The notes: generated by a model not told the origin, from the letters alone. DNA of 64,000 nt from Chromatiaceae bacterium (GCA_024235315.1 JACKMP010000005.1:124001-188000), one strand, 5' to 3'; positions 34,137-43,908 are shown, counted from the stretch's first letter. Numbers and translations are program-made.

Positions 34137-34409
34137 CTAGTTTACTGCGTCTTTAAATGCTTTGCCAGCTTTAAATGCAGGTGCCTTGGAGGCCGCGATC
34201 TCGATCGTGTTGCCGGTCTTGGGATTACGACCGGTGCGTGCTGCGCGCTCACGCAGCAGGAAAGTGCCGAATCCCACGACCGACACTGTGTCATTGTTCT
34301 TTACCGCTTTGGTGATGGCATCAATCAAGCCGTCCAGCGCCCTACCGGCTGCAGCCTTCGAGATATCAGCGGAATCGGCCATAGCCTCGATCAGTTCAGA
34401 TTTGTTCAT
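34137..34409 (-). CDS. hupB: DNA-binding protein HU (beta type)
   Basis: A 90-residue nucleoid protein. MNKSELIEAMADSADISKAA, GFGTFLLRERAARTGRNP and the DNA-intercalating arm with TGNTIEIAASKAPAFKAGKA match HU. The start at 34409 is the family start; ten extra residues upstream to 34439 are non-homologous. The location immediately downstream of lon is the normal place of hupB. The lon-hupB gap is about 200 bp and probably has its own promoter. Confidence 0.97.
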   Translation of the reverse strand: MNKSELIEAMADSADISKAAAGRALDGLIDAITKAVKNNDTVSVVGFGTFLLRERAARTGRNPKTGNTIEIAASKAPAFKAGKAFKDAVN

Positions 34410-34610
34410 TCGGACGGTGCCCCCTGTTGGAAAATACAACCCGGTCCATGGCTGGCTGCAATTTGGGTGGAATAAGACATTGTCAGTTGGCCTGACTCTA
34501 TTATGCGGGCAGCTTTATAGCAGCCTGAAAAATTCAGTGTCAAGCGAGCCGATCAATGTCCCTGATATGGCTCGCCTGACAAAGGTTTCTACCAGTGTTG
34601 CGGTTCAGTT

Positions 34611-37058
34611 TCAATGATGCCGCAGGGCATCGTTGGCGTCTTCCGCATTTTCTTCTTTCGCGTCAGCAGACTTAACCTCGTCCGCGTCTTTCGGCTGGCG
34701 AGGCTTCGGCCGCTCCGCCAAGGCGATTTCGAGGACCTCATCGATCCAGCGCACCGGCTTGATGTCGAGATGCTGCTTGATATTTTTCGGCATCTCAACC
34801 AGGTCACGCTCATTTTCGTGCGGGATGATCACAGTCTGGATGCCACCACGCAGCGCTGCCAGCAGTTTCTCCTTGAGGCCACCGATCGGCAGCACCTCAC
34901 CCCGCAGGGTGATCTCTCCGGTCATCGCCACATCGGCGCGTACGGGGATACCGGTCAATGCCGAGGTCAACGAGGTCGCCATGCCGATGCCGGCACTCGG
35001 ACCGTCTTTTGGCGTTGCGCCTTCGGGAACATGGATGTGCACATCGGTCTTCTGGTAAAAGTCGTTGTCCAACCCGAGCGACGCGGCGCGACTGCGCACC
35101 ACGGTCATGGCGGCCTGAATCGATTCCTTCATCACGTCACCGAGTTGCCCTGTGTGGGTCAGGCGACCTTTGCCGGGGGTAAGTGCCGTCTCGATCCGCA
35201 GCAGTTCGCCGCCGACCTCGGTCCAGGCAAGCCCGGTGACCTGACCGACCTGGTCATGCTCGTCCGCGCGCCCGTACCGGAAGCGCTTGACACCAAGATA
35301 CTTCTCCAGGTTTTTCGGCCCCACGGTGACGCGCTTGCCCTGCTTGGCTTCGAGCAGCACGTCCTTCACCACCTTACGGCAGATCTTGGAGATCTCGCGC
35401 TCGAGATTACGCACACCGGCTTCACGGGTGTAGTAACGCACGATATCGCGCAGCGCCGCCTCCTTGATGACCAGTTCCTCTATCTTTAACCCGTTGTTCT
35501 GAATCTGCTTGGGAACCAGGTAGTTCTCCGCAATGCTGACCTTCTCGTCTTCGGTGTATCCGGACAGACGGATCACCTCCATTCGGTCCAGCAGCGCCGG
35601 TGGGATATTCATGCTGTTGGCGGTGGCGACGAACATCACCTCGGACAGGTCGAAGTCCACCTCCAGGTAGTGATCCTGGAAGGTGTGATTCTGTTCGGGG
35701 TCGAGCACCTCGAGTAGCGCGGACGCCGGGTCGCCACGGAAATCCATCGCCATCTTGTCGATCTCGTCGAGCAGGAAGAACGGATTCTTGGTACCAGCCT
35801 TGGTCAGGTTCTGCACGATCTTGCCGGGCATTGCACCGATATAGGTGCGGCGATGTCCGCGGATCTCGGCTTCGTCACGGACACCGCCGAGTGCCATGCG
35901 AATGAACTTGCGGTTCGTGGCACGCGCAATCGACTGGCCGAGCGAAGTCTTGCCCACGCCGGGCGGGCCAACCAGGCACAGAATCGGGCCCTTGAGTTTG
36001 CGAACGCGCTGCTGCACGGCGAGATATTCAAGGATGCGCTCCTTGACTTTCTCGAGACCGAAGTGATCGGCATCCAGGACTTCCTCGGCCTTGGCAAGGT
36101 CGTTACGCACCTTGGTGCGCTTCTTCCACGGCACGCTGACCAGGGCGTCGATATAGTTGCGTACCACCGTGGCTTCGGCCGACATCGGCGACATCAGCTT
36201 GAGCTTGTTGAGCTCCGCGCTCGCCTTGGTGCGCGCCTCTTTGCTCATGCCCGCCTTTTCGATCTTTTCGGCGAGATCCTCGAGTTCATTCGGCGCATCG
36301 TCGAGCTCGCCGAGTTCCTTCTGGATCGCCTTCATCTGTTCGTTGAGGTAGTACTCGCGCTGATTCTTTTCCATCTGGCGCTTCACCCTGCCGCGGATAC
36401 GCTTCTCCATCTGCAGGATGTCGTTCTCACCCTCCATCAGCGCCATCAGGTGTTCGAGGCGCTCGCGCACATTGAACATCTCGAGGACGTGCTGCTTCTC
36501 GTCGAGCTTCAGCGCCATGTGAGCGGCCATCGTGTCGGCCAGACGCGACGGCTCGTCAATGCTTGCCAGAGAGGTCAGGACCTCCGGCGGCACTTTCTTG
36601 TTCAGCTTCACGTACTGGTCGAATAGTGCTGTCGCTGAGCGCATCAGCACTTCCATCTCGCGCTCGGGCAACTCGATGAGGTCACCCGCCGGCTCGATTT
36701 CAGCCGTGAAGAACTCGTTGTCCGACATCACCTCCTTGATCTGGGCGCGCTCGGCCCCCTCGACCAGCACCTTGACGGTACCGTCCGGGAGCTTGAGCAA
36801 CTGCAGGATGCTCGCCAGGGTCCCGATCTCGTACATATCCGCCGGCTGCGGTTCGTCGACGTCGGCACTCTTTTGCGCAACCAGCAGTATCTGCTTGTTG
36901 TCCGCCATCGCTGCGTCCAGGGCCTTGATCGATTTCTCGCGGCCCACAAACAGCGGAATGACCATGTGCGGGTATACCACCACATCCCGCAACGGCAGCA
37001 CCGGGACAGCACTCGGCTGGTCGTCTCGCATACTCACCGCGGTATCTTCCTGTCCCAT
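34611..37058 (-). CDS. lon: ATP-dependent protease Lon
   Basis: An 815-residue AAA+ protease degrading misfolded and regulatory proteins. Domain order: N-terminal substrate-recognition domain (LPLRDVVVYPHMVIPLFVGR), coiled coil, ATPase with Walker A GPPGVGKTSLGQSIA and Walker B FFLLDEIDKM, and the protease with the catalytic Ser in KDGPSAGIGMA and Lys in GGLKEKLLAALR. The start at 37058 has GGAGGA 6 nt upstream. The acidic/charged C-terminal tail (about 35 residues, SADAKEENAEDAND) goes beyond the E. coli end. A sigma-32-like promoter lies about 90 bp before the start. Confidence 0.97.
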   Translation of the reverse strand: MGQEDTAVSMRDDQPSAVPVLPLRDVVVYPHMVIPLFVGREKSIKALDAAMADNKQILLVAQKSADVDEPQPADMYEIGTLASILQLLKLPDGTVKVLVEGAERAQIKEVMSDNEFFTAEIEPAGDLIELPEREMEVLMRSATALFDQYVKLNKKVPPEVLTSLASIDEPSRLADTMAAHMALKLDEKQHVLEMFNVRERLEHLMALMEGENDILQMEKRIRGRVKRQMEKNQREYYLNEQMKAIQKELGELDDAPNELEDLAEKIEKAGMSKEARTKASAELNKLKLMSPMSAEATVVRNYIDALVSVPWKKRTKVRNDLAKAEEVLDADHFGLEKVKERILEYLAVQQRVRKLKGPILCLVGPPGVGKTSLGQSIARATNRKFIRMALGGVRDEAEIRGHRRTYIGAMPGKIVQNLTKAGTKNPFFLLDEIDKMAMDFRGDPASALLEVLDPEQNHTFQDHYLEVDFDLSEVMFVATANSMNIPPALLDRMEVIRLSGYTEDEKVSIAENYLVPKQIQNNGLKIEELVIKEAALRDIVRYYTREAGVRNLEREISKICRKVVKDVLLEAKQGKRVTVGPKNLEKYLGVKRFRYGRADEHDQVGQVTGLAWTEVGGELLRIETALTPGKGRLTHTGQLGDVMKESIQAAMTVVRSRAASLGLDNDFYQKTDVHIHVPEGATPKDGPSAGIGMATSLTSALTGIPVRADVAMTGEITLRGEVLPIGGLKEKLLAALRGGIQTVIIPHENERDLVEMPKNIKQHLDIKPVRWIDEVLEIALAERPKPRQPKDADEVKSADAKEENAEDANDALRHH

Positions 37059-37145
37059 TGATTTCCTCCGTCGGCACGCAGCAATGCGCGCAGCAATATT
37101 GGCCGTCGATCGTGCCAAGGGTTCAAAGACGTTTCGACCGTGTGA

Positions 37146-37174
37146 AGATGGGGATTGGTGCGGGAAAATTCAAC
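37146..37174 (-). promoter_or_regulatory. sigma-32-like heat-shock promoter of lon
   Basis: On the minus strand GTTGAA (37174-37169) and CCCCATCT (37153-37146) are 15 nt apart, close to the sigma-32 consensus CTTGAA-N11-16-CCCCATNT. It lies in the clpX-lon gap, consistent with heat-shock control of lon. Confidence 0.7.
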
Positions 37175-37318
37175 CCGCAAATTACCCTGATATGTCGCTG
37201 CATCCTGCGCCCGGCCGGTGTCGCACCCGGCAACGCAAAGACGCGCGATCTTCTGAAAACGCAAACGGAATCACGGCGGCCATGTGCCCCGCGACCATCT
37301 GTATCCGATGGATAACGC

Positions 37319-38599
37319 TCAGTCGGAGGCCGCAATCTGCCTCGGCTCGGCACCACCGAAAATAATGTAGGGGGCGGATTCGCCCTTGATCACGCCTTCG
37401 TCGATGACAACCTTGCTGACACCCTCCAGCGAGGGCAGATCGTACATGGTGTCGAGAAGCACGTGTTCGAGGATGGTGCGCAGACCGCGCGCGCCGGTCT
37501 TGCGTTCCATCGCCCGTCGGGCAATCGCCCGCAAGGCTTCGTCACGCACCTCGAGTTCAGCACCCTCCATCTCGAAGAGCCGCTGGTACTGTTTGATCAG
37601 GGCATTGCGCGGCTCCGTGAGGATCTGCACCAATGCCTCCTCGTCGAGTTCTTCAAGCGTCGCCACGACCGGCAGACGGCCGACAAACTCCGGAATCAGG
37701 CCGTAACGGATCAGGTCCTCGGGTTCGACGTTGCTCAGGATCTCGCCGACGTTGCGTTTGTCTTCCTTGCTGCGCACCTCGGCAGAAAACCCGATACCAC
37801 CTTTTTCGGAACGGTCGCGAATGACCTTGTCGAGGCCGGCAAATGCCCCGCCGACAATGAACAGCACATTGGAGGTATCAACCTGCAGGAACTCCTGCTG
37901 CGGGTGCTTGCGCCCTCCCTGCGGGGGCACCGACGCAACCGTACCCTCGATCAGCTTGAGCAACGCCTGCTGCACACCCTCACCCGACACATCGCGCGTG
38001 ATCGACGGGTTGTCGGACTTGCGCGAGATCTTGTCGATCTCGTCGATATAAACAATCCCGGTCTGCGCCTTCTCGACATCGTAGTCGCATTTCTGCAACA
38101 GCTTTTGGATGATGTTTTCCACGTCCTCGCCGACATAACCGGCCTCGGTGAGCGTGGTCGCATCAGCAATCGTAAACGGCACATTGAGCAACCGCGCCAG
38201 GGTCTCGGCCAGCAAGGTCTTACCCGAACCGGTCGGCCCGATCAGCAGGATATTGCTCTTGGCGATCTCGACGTCGTCCTTCTTGGCCTTCGCCTCGAGC
38301 CGCTTGTAGTGGTTGTAAACAGCGACCGAAAGAACTTTCTTGGCCCGCGTCTGACCGATGACATACTGGTCGAGCGTGGCATTGATATCCTGCGGAATCG
38401 GCAGCTTGTCGGACGTGTGTCCGACGTTGTCCTGCATCTCTTCACGGATGATATCGTTACAAAGTTCGACACATTCGTCGCAGATAAAGACAGATGGCCC
38501 CGCAATGAGCTTGCGCACCTCGTGCTGACTCTTGCCGCAAAACGAGCAGTACAGCAGCTTGCCGTCCTCGCCCTTTCCGTGCTTTTTATCGTCGCTCAT
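37319..38599 (-). CDS. clpX: ClpXP protease ATPase subunit ClpX
   Basis: A 426-residue AAA+ unfoldase delivering substrates to ClpP. An N-terminal zinc-binding domain (CSFCGKSQHEV and ICDECVELC), Walker A GPTGSGKTLLAETLA, Walker B GIVYIDEIDKI, the GYVGEDVE pore loop and the ClpP-contact IGF-like segment (KGGIGFSAEV) are all present. It follows clpP on the same strand after about 130 bp that contain a small TCCGAA/TTCGGA hairpin, and precedes lon. Confidence 0.98.
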   Translation of the reverse strand: MSDDKKHGKGEDGKLLYCSFCGKSQHEVRKLIAGPSVFICDECVELCNDIIREEMQDNVGHTSDKLPIPQDINATLDQYVIGQTRAKKVLSVAVYNHYKRLEAKAKKDDVEIAKSNILLIGPTGSGKTLLAETLARLLNVPFTIADATTLTEAGYVGEDVENIIQKLLQKCDYDVEKAQTGIVYIDEIDKISRKSDNPSITRDVSGEGVQQALLKLIEGTVASVPPQGGRKHPQQEFLQVDTSNVLFIVGGAFAGLDKVIRDRSEKGGIGFSAEVRSKEDKRNVGEILSNVEPEDLIRYGLIPEFVGRLPVVATLEELDEEALVQILTEPRNALIKQYQRLFEMEGAELEVRDEALRAIARRAMERKTGARGLRTILEHVLLDTMYDLPSLEGVSKVVIDEGVIKGESAPYIIFGGAEPRQIAASD

Positions 38600-38728
38600 A
38601 GTCGTGTACCTTGTCTTTGCGTCGCCGCCCGGGCAGATTTTGCGGCGCCGCCGCGTACTCCGTTTCGGTGATCATATCCGAATGCTTTCGGATGACAAGC
38701 CACCCAAACCGCGTGGCTATCCGCCTAT

Positions 38729-39349
38729 TTACTTGGCTTGGTCGGGCCGCCGATCCAATACCTGATCAATCAGTCCGTAGGCGACCGACTGCTCACCGCT
38801 CATAAAGTTGTCCCGGTCGGTGTCCAGTCCGATGCGCTCGATATCCTGGCCAGTGTGATTAGAGAGTATCTTGTTGAGCTTTTCGCGAATCAGCAGAATC
38901 TCGCGCGCGTGGATCTCGATGTCCGTGGCCTGTCCCTGGAATCCGCCCAGTGGCTGGTGGATCATGATCCGCGAATGCGGCAGGGCGTAACGCTTGCCCT
39001 TTTCTCCTCCGGCCAGAAGCAGCGCACCCATGCTCGCCGCCTGCCCGATACACATCGTGGTGACATGTGGGCGGATGAACTGCATGGTGTCGTAGATCGC
39101 GAGCCCGGCGGTCACGGATCCGCCAGGCGAATTGATATAAAGATGAACGTCTTTGTCCGGGTTTTCCGATTCCAGGAACAGCAGCTGCGCGACGATCAGA
39201 TTGGCCATCTGGTCTTCCACCGGCCCGACACAGAAAATCACGCGTTCTTTGAGCAGCCTCGAATAGATGTCGTAGGCCCGCTCGCCGCGCGCGCTCTGCT
39301 CCACCACCATCGGCACAAGGCCAAGATTCATCGGTTCGAATTGATTCAT
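38729..39349 (-). CDS. clpP: ClpP protease proteolytic subunit
   Basis: A 206-residue serine protease subunit forming a double heptameric ring. The catalytic Ser lies in GQAASMGALLLAGG, His in SRIMIHQPLGG and the Asp in the late RDNFMSGEQS segment. The N-terminal propeptide-like MNQFEPMNLGLVPMVVEQS is usual. It sits between tig and clpX, the standard tig-clpP-clpX order. Confidence 0.98.
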   Translation of the reverse strand: MNQFEPMNLGLVPMVVEQSARGERAYDIYSRLLKERVIFCVGPVEDQMANLIVAQLLFLESENPDKDVHLYINSPGGSVTAGLAIYDTMQFIRPHVTTMCIGQAASMGALLLAGGEKGKRYALPHSRIMIHQPLGGFQGQATDIEIHAREILLIREKLNKILSNHTGQDIERIGLDTDRDNFMSGEQSVAYGLIDQVLDRRPDQAK

Positions 39350-39418
39350 ACGCTGCTTATCGGATGTTATTGGAATTACTTGAAGCTACCCCTAAAAACC
39401 CGACCGGGCAAGCCTGCT

Positions 39419-40720
39419 TTAAGCCGTGTTTTCCATTATCCCGGCGAACGTCTTTGGCTCTTCGGTCACCTGCACCTGGGTCAGCACCCAGTCCACCACC
39501 TGGTTCTCGAGCACGAGGTTCTCGATGCTGGTACGCGCGGACTTGTCCTGCATGTAATAGTCGACCACTTCCTGCGGATTTTCGTACGACTCGGCAAATG
39601 CAGCGATGGTCTCGCGCAACTGCTCGTCCTGCGCCTTGATCTGCTGCGTGCTGATGATCTCCGCCACCAGGAGACCCAGATGCACGCGCCGCTTCGCCTG
39701 TTCGGCAAATACGCTGGCCGGCAGGTCCATGCTCGACTGCTGCCCGCGCTGCTGCATGTCCTGAATCACCTGCTGCTTCATGCGCTCGGCTTCCTGATTC
39801 ACCATCGCCTTGGGGATATCCAGGGGACTGGCCGCGATCAGCGCATCCATTACATGTTCTTTGGTGATGCCCTTGAGCTTCTGCGTCAGCTCATGCTGCA
39901 TGTTCTTGCCGACGTCAGCGCGCAACGCCTCCACGGTGCCCGCCTCCACACCGAAGGCCTTGACGAACTCCTCGTCGATCTCCGGCAGCTGGGGCTCGGA
40001 CACCCGCAACACCTTGACCTCAAAAGTCGCATCCTTGCCCGCCAGATGCTGGGCACGGTAGTCGTCGGGGAATTTGACGTCCAGCGTGCGCTCGTCGCCT
40101 GCCTTGGCACCGAGCAGTCCGGATTCGAAACCGGGGATCATCGCGCCCGAGCCGAGGATCAGTGGCACATTCTGCGCCGACCCGCCTTCAAAGACCTCAC
40201 CGTCGATCATGCCCTTGAAATCCATGTAGACGGTATCGCCGTCACTGGCACCGCGTTCGACGTCATTCCACACCGTGCGCTGCTTGCGCAGTTTGTCGAT
40301 CATCTCGTCGATGTCGCTCTCAGCGACCTCTGCCACCGGCCGGGCAACCGACTGGCCGGACAGGTCGCCGACGGTCACTTCAGGCATCACCTCGAAGGTC
40401 GCGGTGTAACCCAGGCCTCCCTCTTCGGCGGCCTCGCGCAATTCCACCTGCGGCTCGCCGGCCGGCATCAGTTTGTGCTGGCCTGCCGCCTCATACAGGG
40501 TTTCCTGGATCAGGGTGCCGTAGGCCTCCTGACGGACCTGCTCGCCGAAGCGCTGCTTGATGGTGCGCATCGGCACCTTGCCGGGGCGAAAACCGTCCAG
40601 GCGCGCATGCCGCGCCAGGTCCTGGAGCTTCTTGTCCATCACCGCCGCGACCCGATCTGCAGGCAGATCCACCAGAAGACGCTTCTCGAGACCTTCGCCC
40701 GATTCAATAGAAACTTGCAT
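39419..40720 (-). CDS. tig: trigger factor
   Basis: A 433-residue ribosome-associated chaperone. The N-terminal ribosome-binding signature is seen in GFRPGKVPMRTIKQRFG, followed by the FKBP-like PPIase domain (about residues 150-245, DGDTVYMDFKGMIDGEVFEGG, IPGFESGLLGAKAGDERTL) and a helical C-terminal chaperone domain. Length equals E. coli trigger factor (432). A tRNA-Leu gene lies about 100 bp upstream on the same strand. Confidence 0.97.
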   Translation of the reverse strand: MQVSIESGEGLEKRLLVDLPADRVAAVMDKKLQDLARHARLDGFRPGKVPMRTIKQRFGEQVRQEAYGTLIQETLYEAAGQHKLMPAGEPQVELREAAEEGGLGYTATFEVMPEVTVGDLSGQSVARPVAEVAESDIDEMIDKLRKQRTVWNDVERGASDGDTVYMDFKGMIDGEVFEGGSAQNVPLILGSGAMIPGFESGLLGAKAGDERTLDVKFPDDYRAQHLAGKDATFEVKVLRVSEPQLPEIDEEFVKAFGVEAGTVEALRADVGKNMQHELTQKLKGITKEHVMDALIAASPLDIPKAMVNQEAERMKQQVIQDMQQRGQQSSMDLPASVFAEQAKRRVHLGLLVAEIISTQQIKAQDEQLRETIAAFAESYENPQEVVDYYMQDKSARTSIENLVLENQVVDWVLTQVQVTEEPKTFAGIMENTA

Positions 40721-40820
40721 TCCAATTCACCCCGGCAGCCTGTACTGCCTGTTAACTCTCGTCGTTATTCAAAATGCCCGCCACCGGAGCCGGCTGGATA
40801 TCTATGCCACCACAGACCGA

Positions 40821-40905
40821 TGGTGCGAAAGGAGAGACTCGAACTCTCACGGGTTGCCCCACTGGAACCTAAATCCAGCGCGTCTACCAGTTCCGCCACT
40901 CTCGC
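40821..40905 (-). tRNA. tRNA-Leu (UAG)
   Basis: An 85-nt class II tRNA on the minus strand with encoded CCA. Acceptor GCGAGAG / CTTTCGC (one G-T pair), discriminator A, anticodon arm CTGGA-TTTAGGT-TCCAG giving anticodon UAG, a long variable arm (GGGGCAACCCGT) and a normal T arm are visible. It lies upstream of tig. Confidence 0.96.
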
Positions 40906-41051
40906 CTGTTCGGTGCAATCGCGCATTATACAAGACAGGACACCGCCCGAAACAGCGCAAAAAAGCGGCATCAGCGTGCCGAACGGCTGCTGTCGTGGCG
41001 CTGGCTACGGTTTCGGGTGCGTGGTGATCGCTCGAACGACCGCCGGCAGTG

Positions 41052-42446
41052 TCAGATAACCTTGGAGAAACGCGCGGTCTGGCCGGCGGCGCCAAGATAA
41101 CGGTCGAAGACCATGCAGATGTTGCGGATCAGCAGACGGCCGGCAGGCAGGACGTCGATCACCCTGTCATCGATCGCGATCAGGCCGTCCCGGGCCATCG
41201 CCTGCAAGCGGCCAAGTTCACCGGCGAAGTAGTCCGCAAAGCGGATATCCCACTCGCGCCCGACCGCGTCCATGTCCAAAGTGAAATTGCAGATCAACTG
41301 GGTGATCACCGCGCGTCGGAGTTCGTCGTCGTGTGTCAGCTCGATGCCGCGAAACACCGCCAGCTCGCCGGCATCGATGCGGGCGTAGTACTCATCCAGG
41401 GTGCGCATGTTCTGCGCATAGGTGTTGCCGACCATGCCGATCGAGGTAACGCCCAGGGCGACCAGGTCACAGTGTGCGTGCGTCGAGTAGCCCTGGAAAT
41501 TGCGGTACAGCTGGCCTTCACGCTGCGCCAGGGCAAGTTCGTCATCGGGGCGTGCGAAGTGATCCATGCCGATGTAGACATAGCCAGCCGCCGCCAGGTG
41601 CTCGCCGATCTGTTGCAGCATGTCCAGCTTCTGGTCCGGGCTCGGCAGCTCGTCCTCGTTGATCCGACGCTGCGGCTTGAAGCGCTCGGGCAGGTGCGCA
41701 TAGTTGAAGACCGACAGCCGGTCCGGCGCGGCCTCTATCACCCGGTCCAGTGTGGCGACAAATGACGTGGCGGTCTGAAATGGCAGGCCGTAGATCAGGT
41801 CCACACTGATTGAACGAAAGCCCTCGCGCCGCGCCGCGTCGAGTGCACCGAATGTCTCCTGCGCACTCTGGATGCGATTGACCGCCTGCTGAACCTTGGG
41901 GTCGAGGTCCTGAAGCCCCAGGCTCATGCGGTTAAAGCCGATTTCGCGCAACACGCCGATCGTGGCCTCGGTGACCTCGCGCGGATCGATCTCAATCGAA
42001 TACTCGCCGCTGTCGTCGTCCAGCAGCCGAAAGTGCCTGGCGGTCTCCGCCATCAGCTCACGCATCTGCTCTTCGCTGATAAAGGTGGGCGTGCCGCCAC
42101 CCCAGTGCAGCTGCTCGACCGGGCGGGTGTCGTCGAACAACTCGCTCTGCATCGCCATCTCCCGATACAACCGATCGAGATAGGGCTGGGCGCGTGAACG
42201 ATCCTTGGTCACCACCTTGTTGCACGCACAGTAGTAACAAACGGTATCGCAGAACGGGATGTGGAAATACAGCGACAACGGCCGCCCGGAGGCATTGCTC
42301 GCACGCGCGGCAGCACGGTATTCGGCGGGTCCGAAACCTTCGTGAAACTGTACCGCCGTCGGATACGAGGTATATCGCGGACCCGACTGGTCGTAGCGGC
42401 TGATCAGTTCCTGGTCGAGAACGAGCGTCTGTTGCATGTTCGGCAT
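41052..42446 (-). CDS. hemN: oxygen-independent coproporphyrinogen III oxidase
   Basis: A 464-residue radical SAM enzyme converting coproporphyrinogen III to protoporphyrinogen IX without oxygen. The cluster motif CDTVCYYCACN (CxxxCxxC plus the extra Cys), HWGGGTPTF, and the HemN-specific GPRYTSYPTA N-terminus are present. The size matches true HemN and not the shorter HemW. This fits a microaerobic or anaerobic life with large heme demand. I see no FNR box directly upstream. Confidence 0.96.
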   Translation of the reverse strand: MPNMQQTLVLDQELISRYDQSGPRYTSYPTAVQFHEGFGPAEYRAAARASNASGRPLSLYFHIPFCDTVCYYCACNKVVTKDRSRAQPYLDRLYREMAMQSELFDDTRPVEQLHWGGGTPTFISEEQMRELMAETARHFRLLDDDSGEYSIEIDPREVTEATIGVLREIGFNRMSLGLQDLDPKVQQAVNRIQSAQETFGALDAARREGFRSISVDLIYGLPFQTATSFVATLDRVIEAAPDRLSVFNYAHLPERFKPQRRINEDELPSPDQKLDMLQQIGEHLAAAGYVYIGMDHFARPDDELALAQREGQLYRNFQGYSTHAHCDLVALGVTSIGMVGNTYAQNMRTLDEYYARIDAGELAVFRGIELTHDDELRRAVITQLICNFTLDMDAVGREWDIRFADYFAGELGRLQAMARDGLIAIDDRVIDVLPAGRLLIRNICMVFDRYLGAAGQTARFSKVI

Positions 42447-42493
42447 TCTAGATATTCCCCGCCTCTACGGCACTGATGCACGTCGACGAACCG

Positions 42494-42814
42494 TCAGTCC
42501 TGATCCGGGACATCCAGGCCTTTGCGATGCGTTTCGTTGATCTGTTTCAACAGTGTATGAAACGGCACATGCTCTTCGTGCCGCCGCAATACATCCATAA
42601 ATGCAAGATCCTCACGGCCGAACCGATAGGTGCCGGCCACCATGGCGTCGTAGACCTGCTGAATCCCCTCCTCGAGAGGCTCGATGTACGCGGGGAACTG
42701 CTGCAGTTCCTCCATCTCGTACAGCAGACAGTTCTTGAGATCACCAACCTCGAACACTGCCTGCTTGACCCACTCGGCATATTCCTCGGCGCTGCGCGCC
42801 CTGTGCAGACTCAT
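42494..42814 (-). CDS. conserved small protein of unknown function between prmB and hemN
   Basis: A 106-residue acidic, helical protein with no signal peptide or membrane helix. It starts MSLHRARSAEEYAEWVKQAV and has patterns such as LLYEMEELQQFPAYIEPLEE and GREDLAFMDVLRRHEEHVPF. The ATG overlaps the prmB stop as ATGA, so it is translated together with prmB. I do not recognise the family; genes of this size beside hemN occur in other sulfur-oxidising gammaproteobacteria as far as I recall. His/Glu-rich helices could bind metal, but this is speculation. Confidence 0.75.
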   Translation of the reverse strand: MSLHRARSAEEYAEWVKQAVFEVGDLKNCLLYEMEELQQFPAYIEPLEEGIQQVYDAMVAGTYRFGREDLAFMDVLRRHEEHVPFHTLLKQINETHRKGLDVPDQD

Positions 42815-43734
42815 GTACCAGCCTCCTCAAAAACCTCGCGATACTCGTCCAGCTGTTCGGCGGTCAACAGAAACACACCGTCACCGCCGCGCGCGAAATC
42901 CAGCCACAGGAATGGAACTCCGGGGTAACGCGCCATCAGCAGATCGGCACTCGCGCCCACTTCGACGACAATTATACCACCCGGGCGCAGGTAATCCGCG
43001 CTGCCGCTGAGGATACGCGCGACGACATCCATACCGTCGTCGCCGGCCTCCAGCGCGAGTTCAGGCTCATGCCGGTATTCCGCCGGCAGTGTCGCCATTT
43101 CAGCACTGCTGACATACGGCGGATTGCTGACGATCAGGTCGTAGCGCTCTCCATCCAGGCCTTCGAAGACATCCGCATGCAGGGCCCTCACCCTTCCTTC
43201 GAGACGATGACGCTCAATATTGCGCGTCGCCACTTCCAGGGCCGCCGGCGAGATGTCGCTGAGATCCACCAGCGCCTGTGGAAAGGCGTAGGCACTGGCG
43301 ATGCCGATGCAGCCGCTGCCGCAACACAGGTCGAGCACGCTGGTTACCTGGTCCGGGTCCAGCCAGGGGGCAAATCCCTCATCGATCAGTTCGGCAATGG
43401 GCGAACGTGGGATCAGTACATTGTCGTCGACGAAGAAATCGAGGCCGGCGAACCGCGCCTCGCCGGTGAGGTAGGCCGCCGGCACACGCCGCTCAATGCG
43501 GGCCTGGAACAGATCGAGTATCCGCACGACCTCATCTGCGGCAACGCGCGCCGCCAGGTAGTCCGCCGGCAGATCGTGCCCCAGGTGTACACCGTGCAGG
43601 ACCAGGGCAAGCGCCTCGTCCAGCGCATTGTCCGTGCCATGGCCGAAAAACAGCCCGGCCTCGTTGAAACGGCTGGCACCCCAGCGGACAAAGTCTCTCA
43701 GGGTAATCAGTTCACCGGATTGTGGACGCTGCAT
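42811..43734 (-). CDS. prmB: 50S ribosomal protein L3 N5-glutamine methyltransferase
   Basis: A 307-residue SAM-dependent methyltransferase modifying a glutamine in ribosomal protein L3. The glutamine-MTase motif SNPPYVSS, SAM motif VLDLCCGSGCIGIASA, and the N-terminal helical domain with LVLHGVHLGHDLPADYLAA match PrmB rather than PrmC (release-factor enzyme). The start at 43734 (MQRPQSGELITLRDF) fits the family; the frame upstream to 43776 is an extension. Confidence 0.9.
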   Translation of the reverse strand: MQRPQSGELITLRDFVRWGASRFNEAGLFFGHGTDNALDEALALVLHGVHLGHDLPADYLAARVAADEVVRILDLFQARIERRVPAAYLTGEARFAGLDFFVDDNVLIPRSPIAELIDEGFAPWLDPDQVTSVLDLCCGSGCIGIASAYAFPQALVDLSDISPAALEVATRNIERHRLEGRVRALHADVFEGLDGERYDLIVSNPPYVSSAEMATLPAEYRHEPELALEAGDDGMDVVARILSGSADYLRPGGIIVVEVGASADLLMARYPGVPFLWLDFARGGDGVFLLTAEQLDEYREVFEEAGT

Positions 43735-43908
43735 GCTCGAATCCCATCGTTTTTGGCGGCGCAACGGCTGGCACATGCCGGCCGCAAGCGGCGACGTGCG
43801 GGGCCGTCACAGTCGAAACGGCTACTATAGTCGCAAACAACCCGTTCCCTGTACCGCGGTCGACACCGTCTACGATCGTGGGCCGCAAACCCATTCCGGA
43901 GATCCGAT

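Noticed and set aside
34053..34475. A 140-residue plus-strand open frame starting MLQGSNLRPSPCKG
   Set aside because: It begins within tRNA-Val and continues antisense to hupB; this peptide pattern is a well-known artefact of tRNA genes.
38672..38692. TCCGAA-TGCT-TTCGGA hairpin between clpP and clpX
   Set aside because: A short 6-bp stem without a T-run on the minus strand; it may modulate clpX but cannot be supported as a terminator.
38738..41059. A 773-residue open frame on the plus strand opposite clpP, tig and tRNA-Leu
   Set aside because: It runs antisense through two certain genes and a tRNA, has no recognisable domain, and arises from the G+C-rich codon pattern of the real genes.
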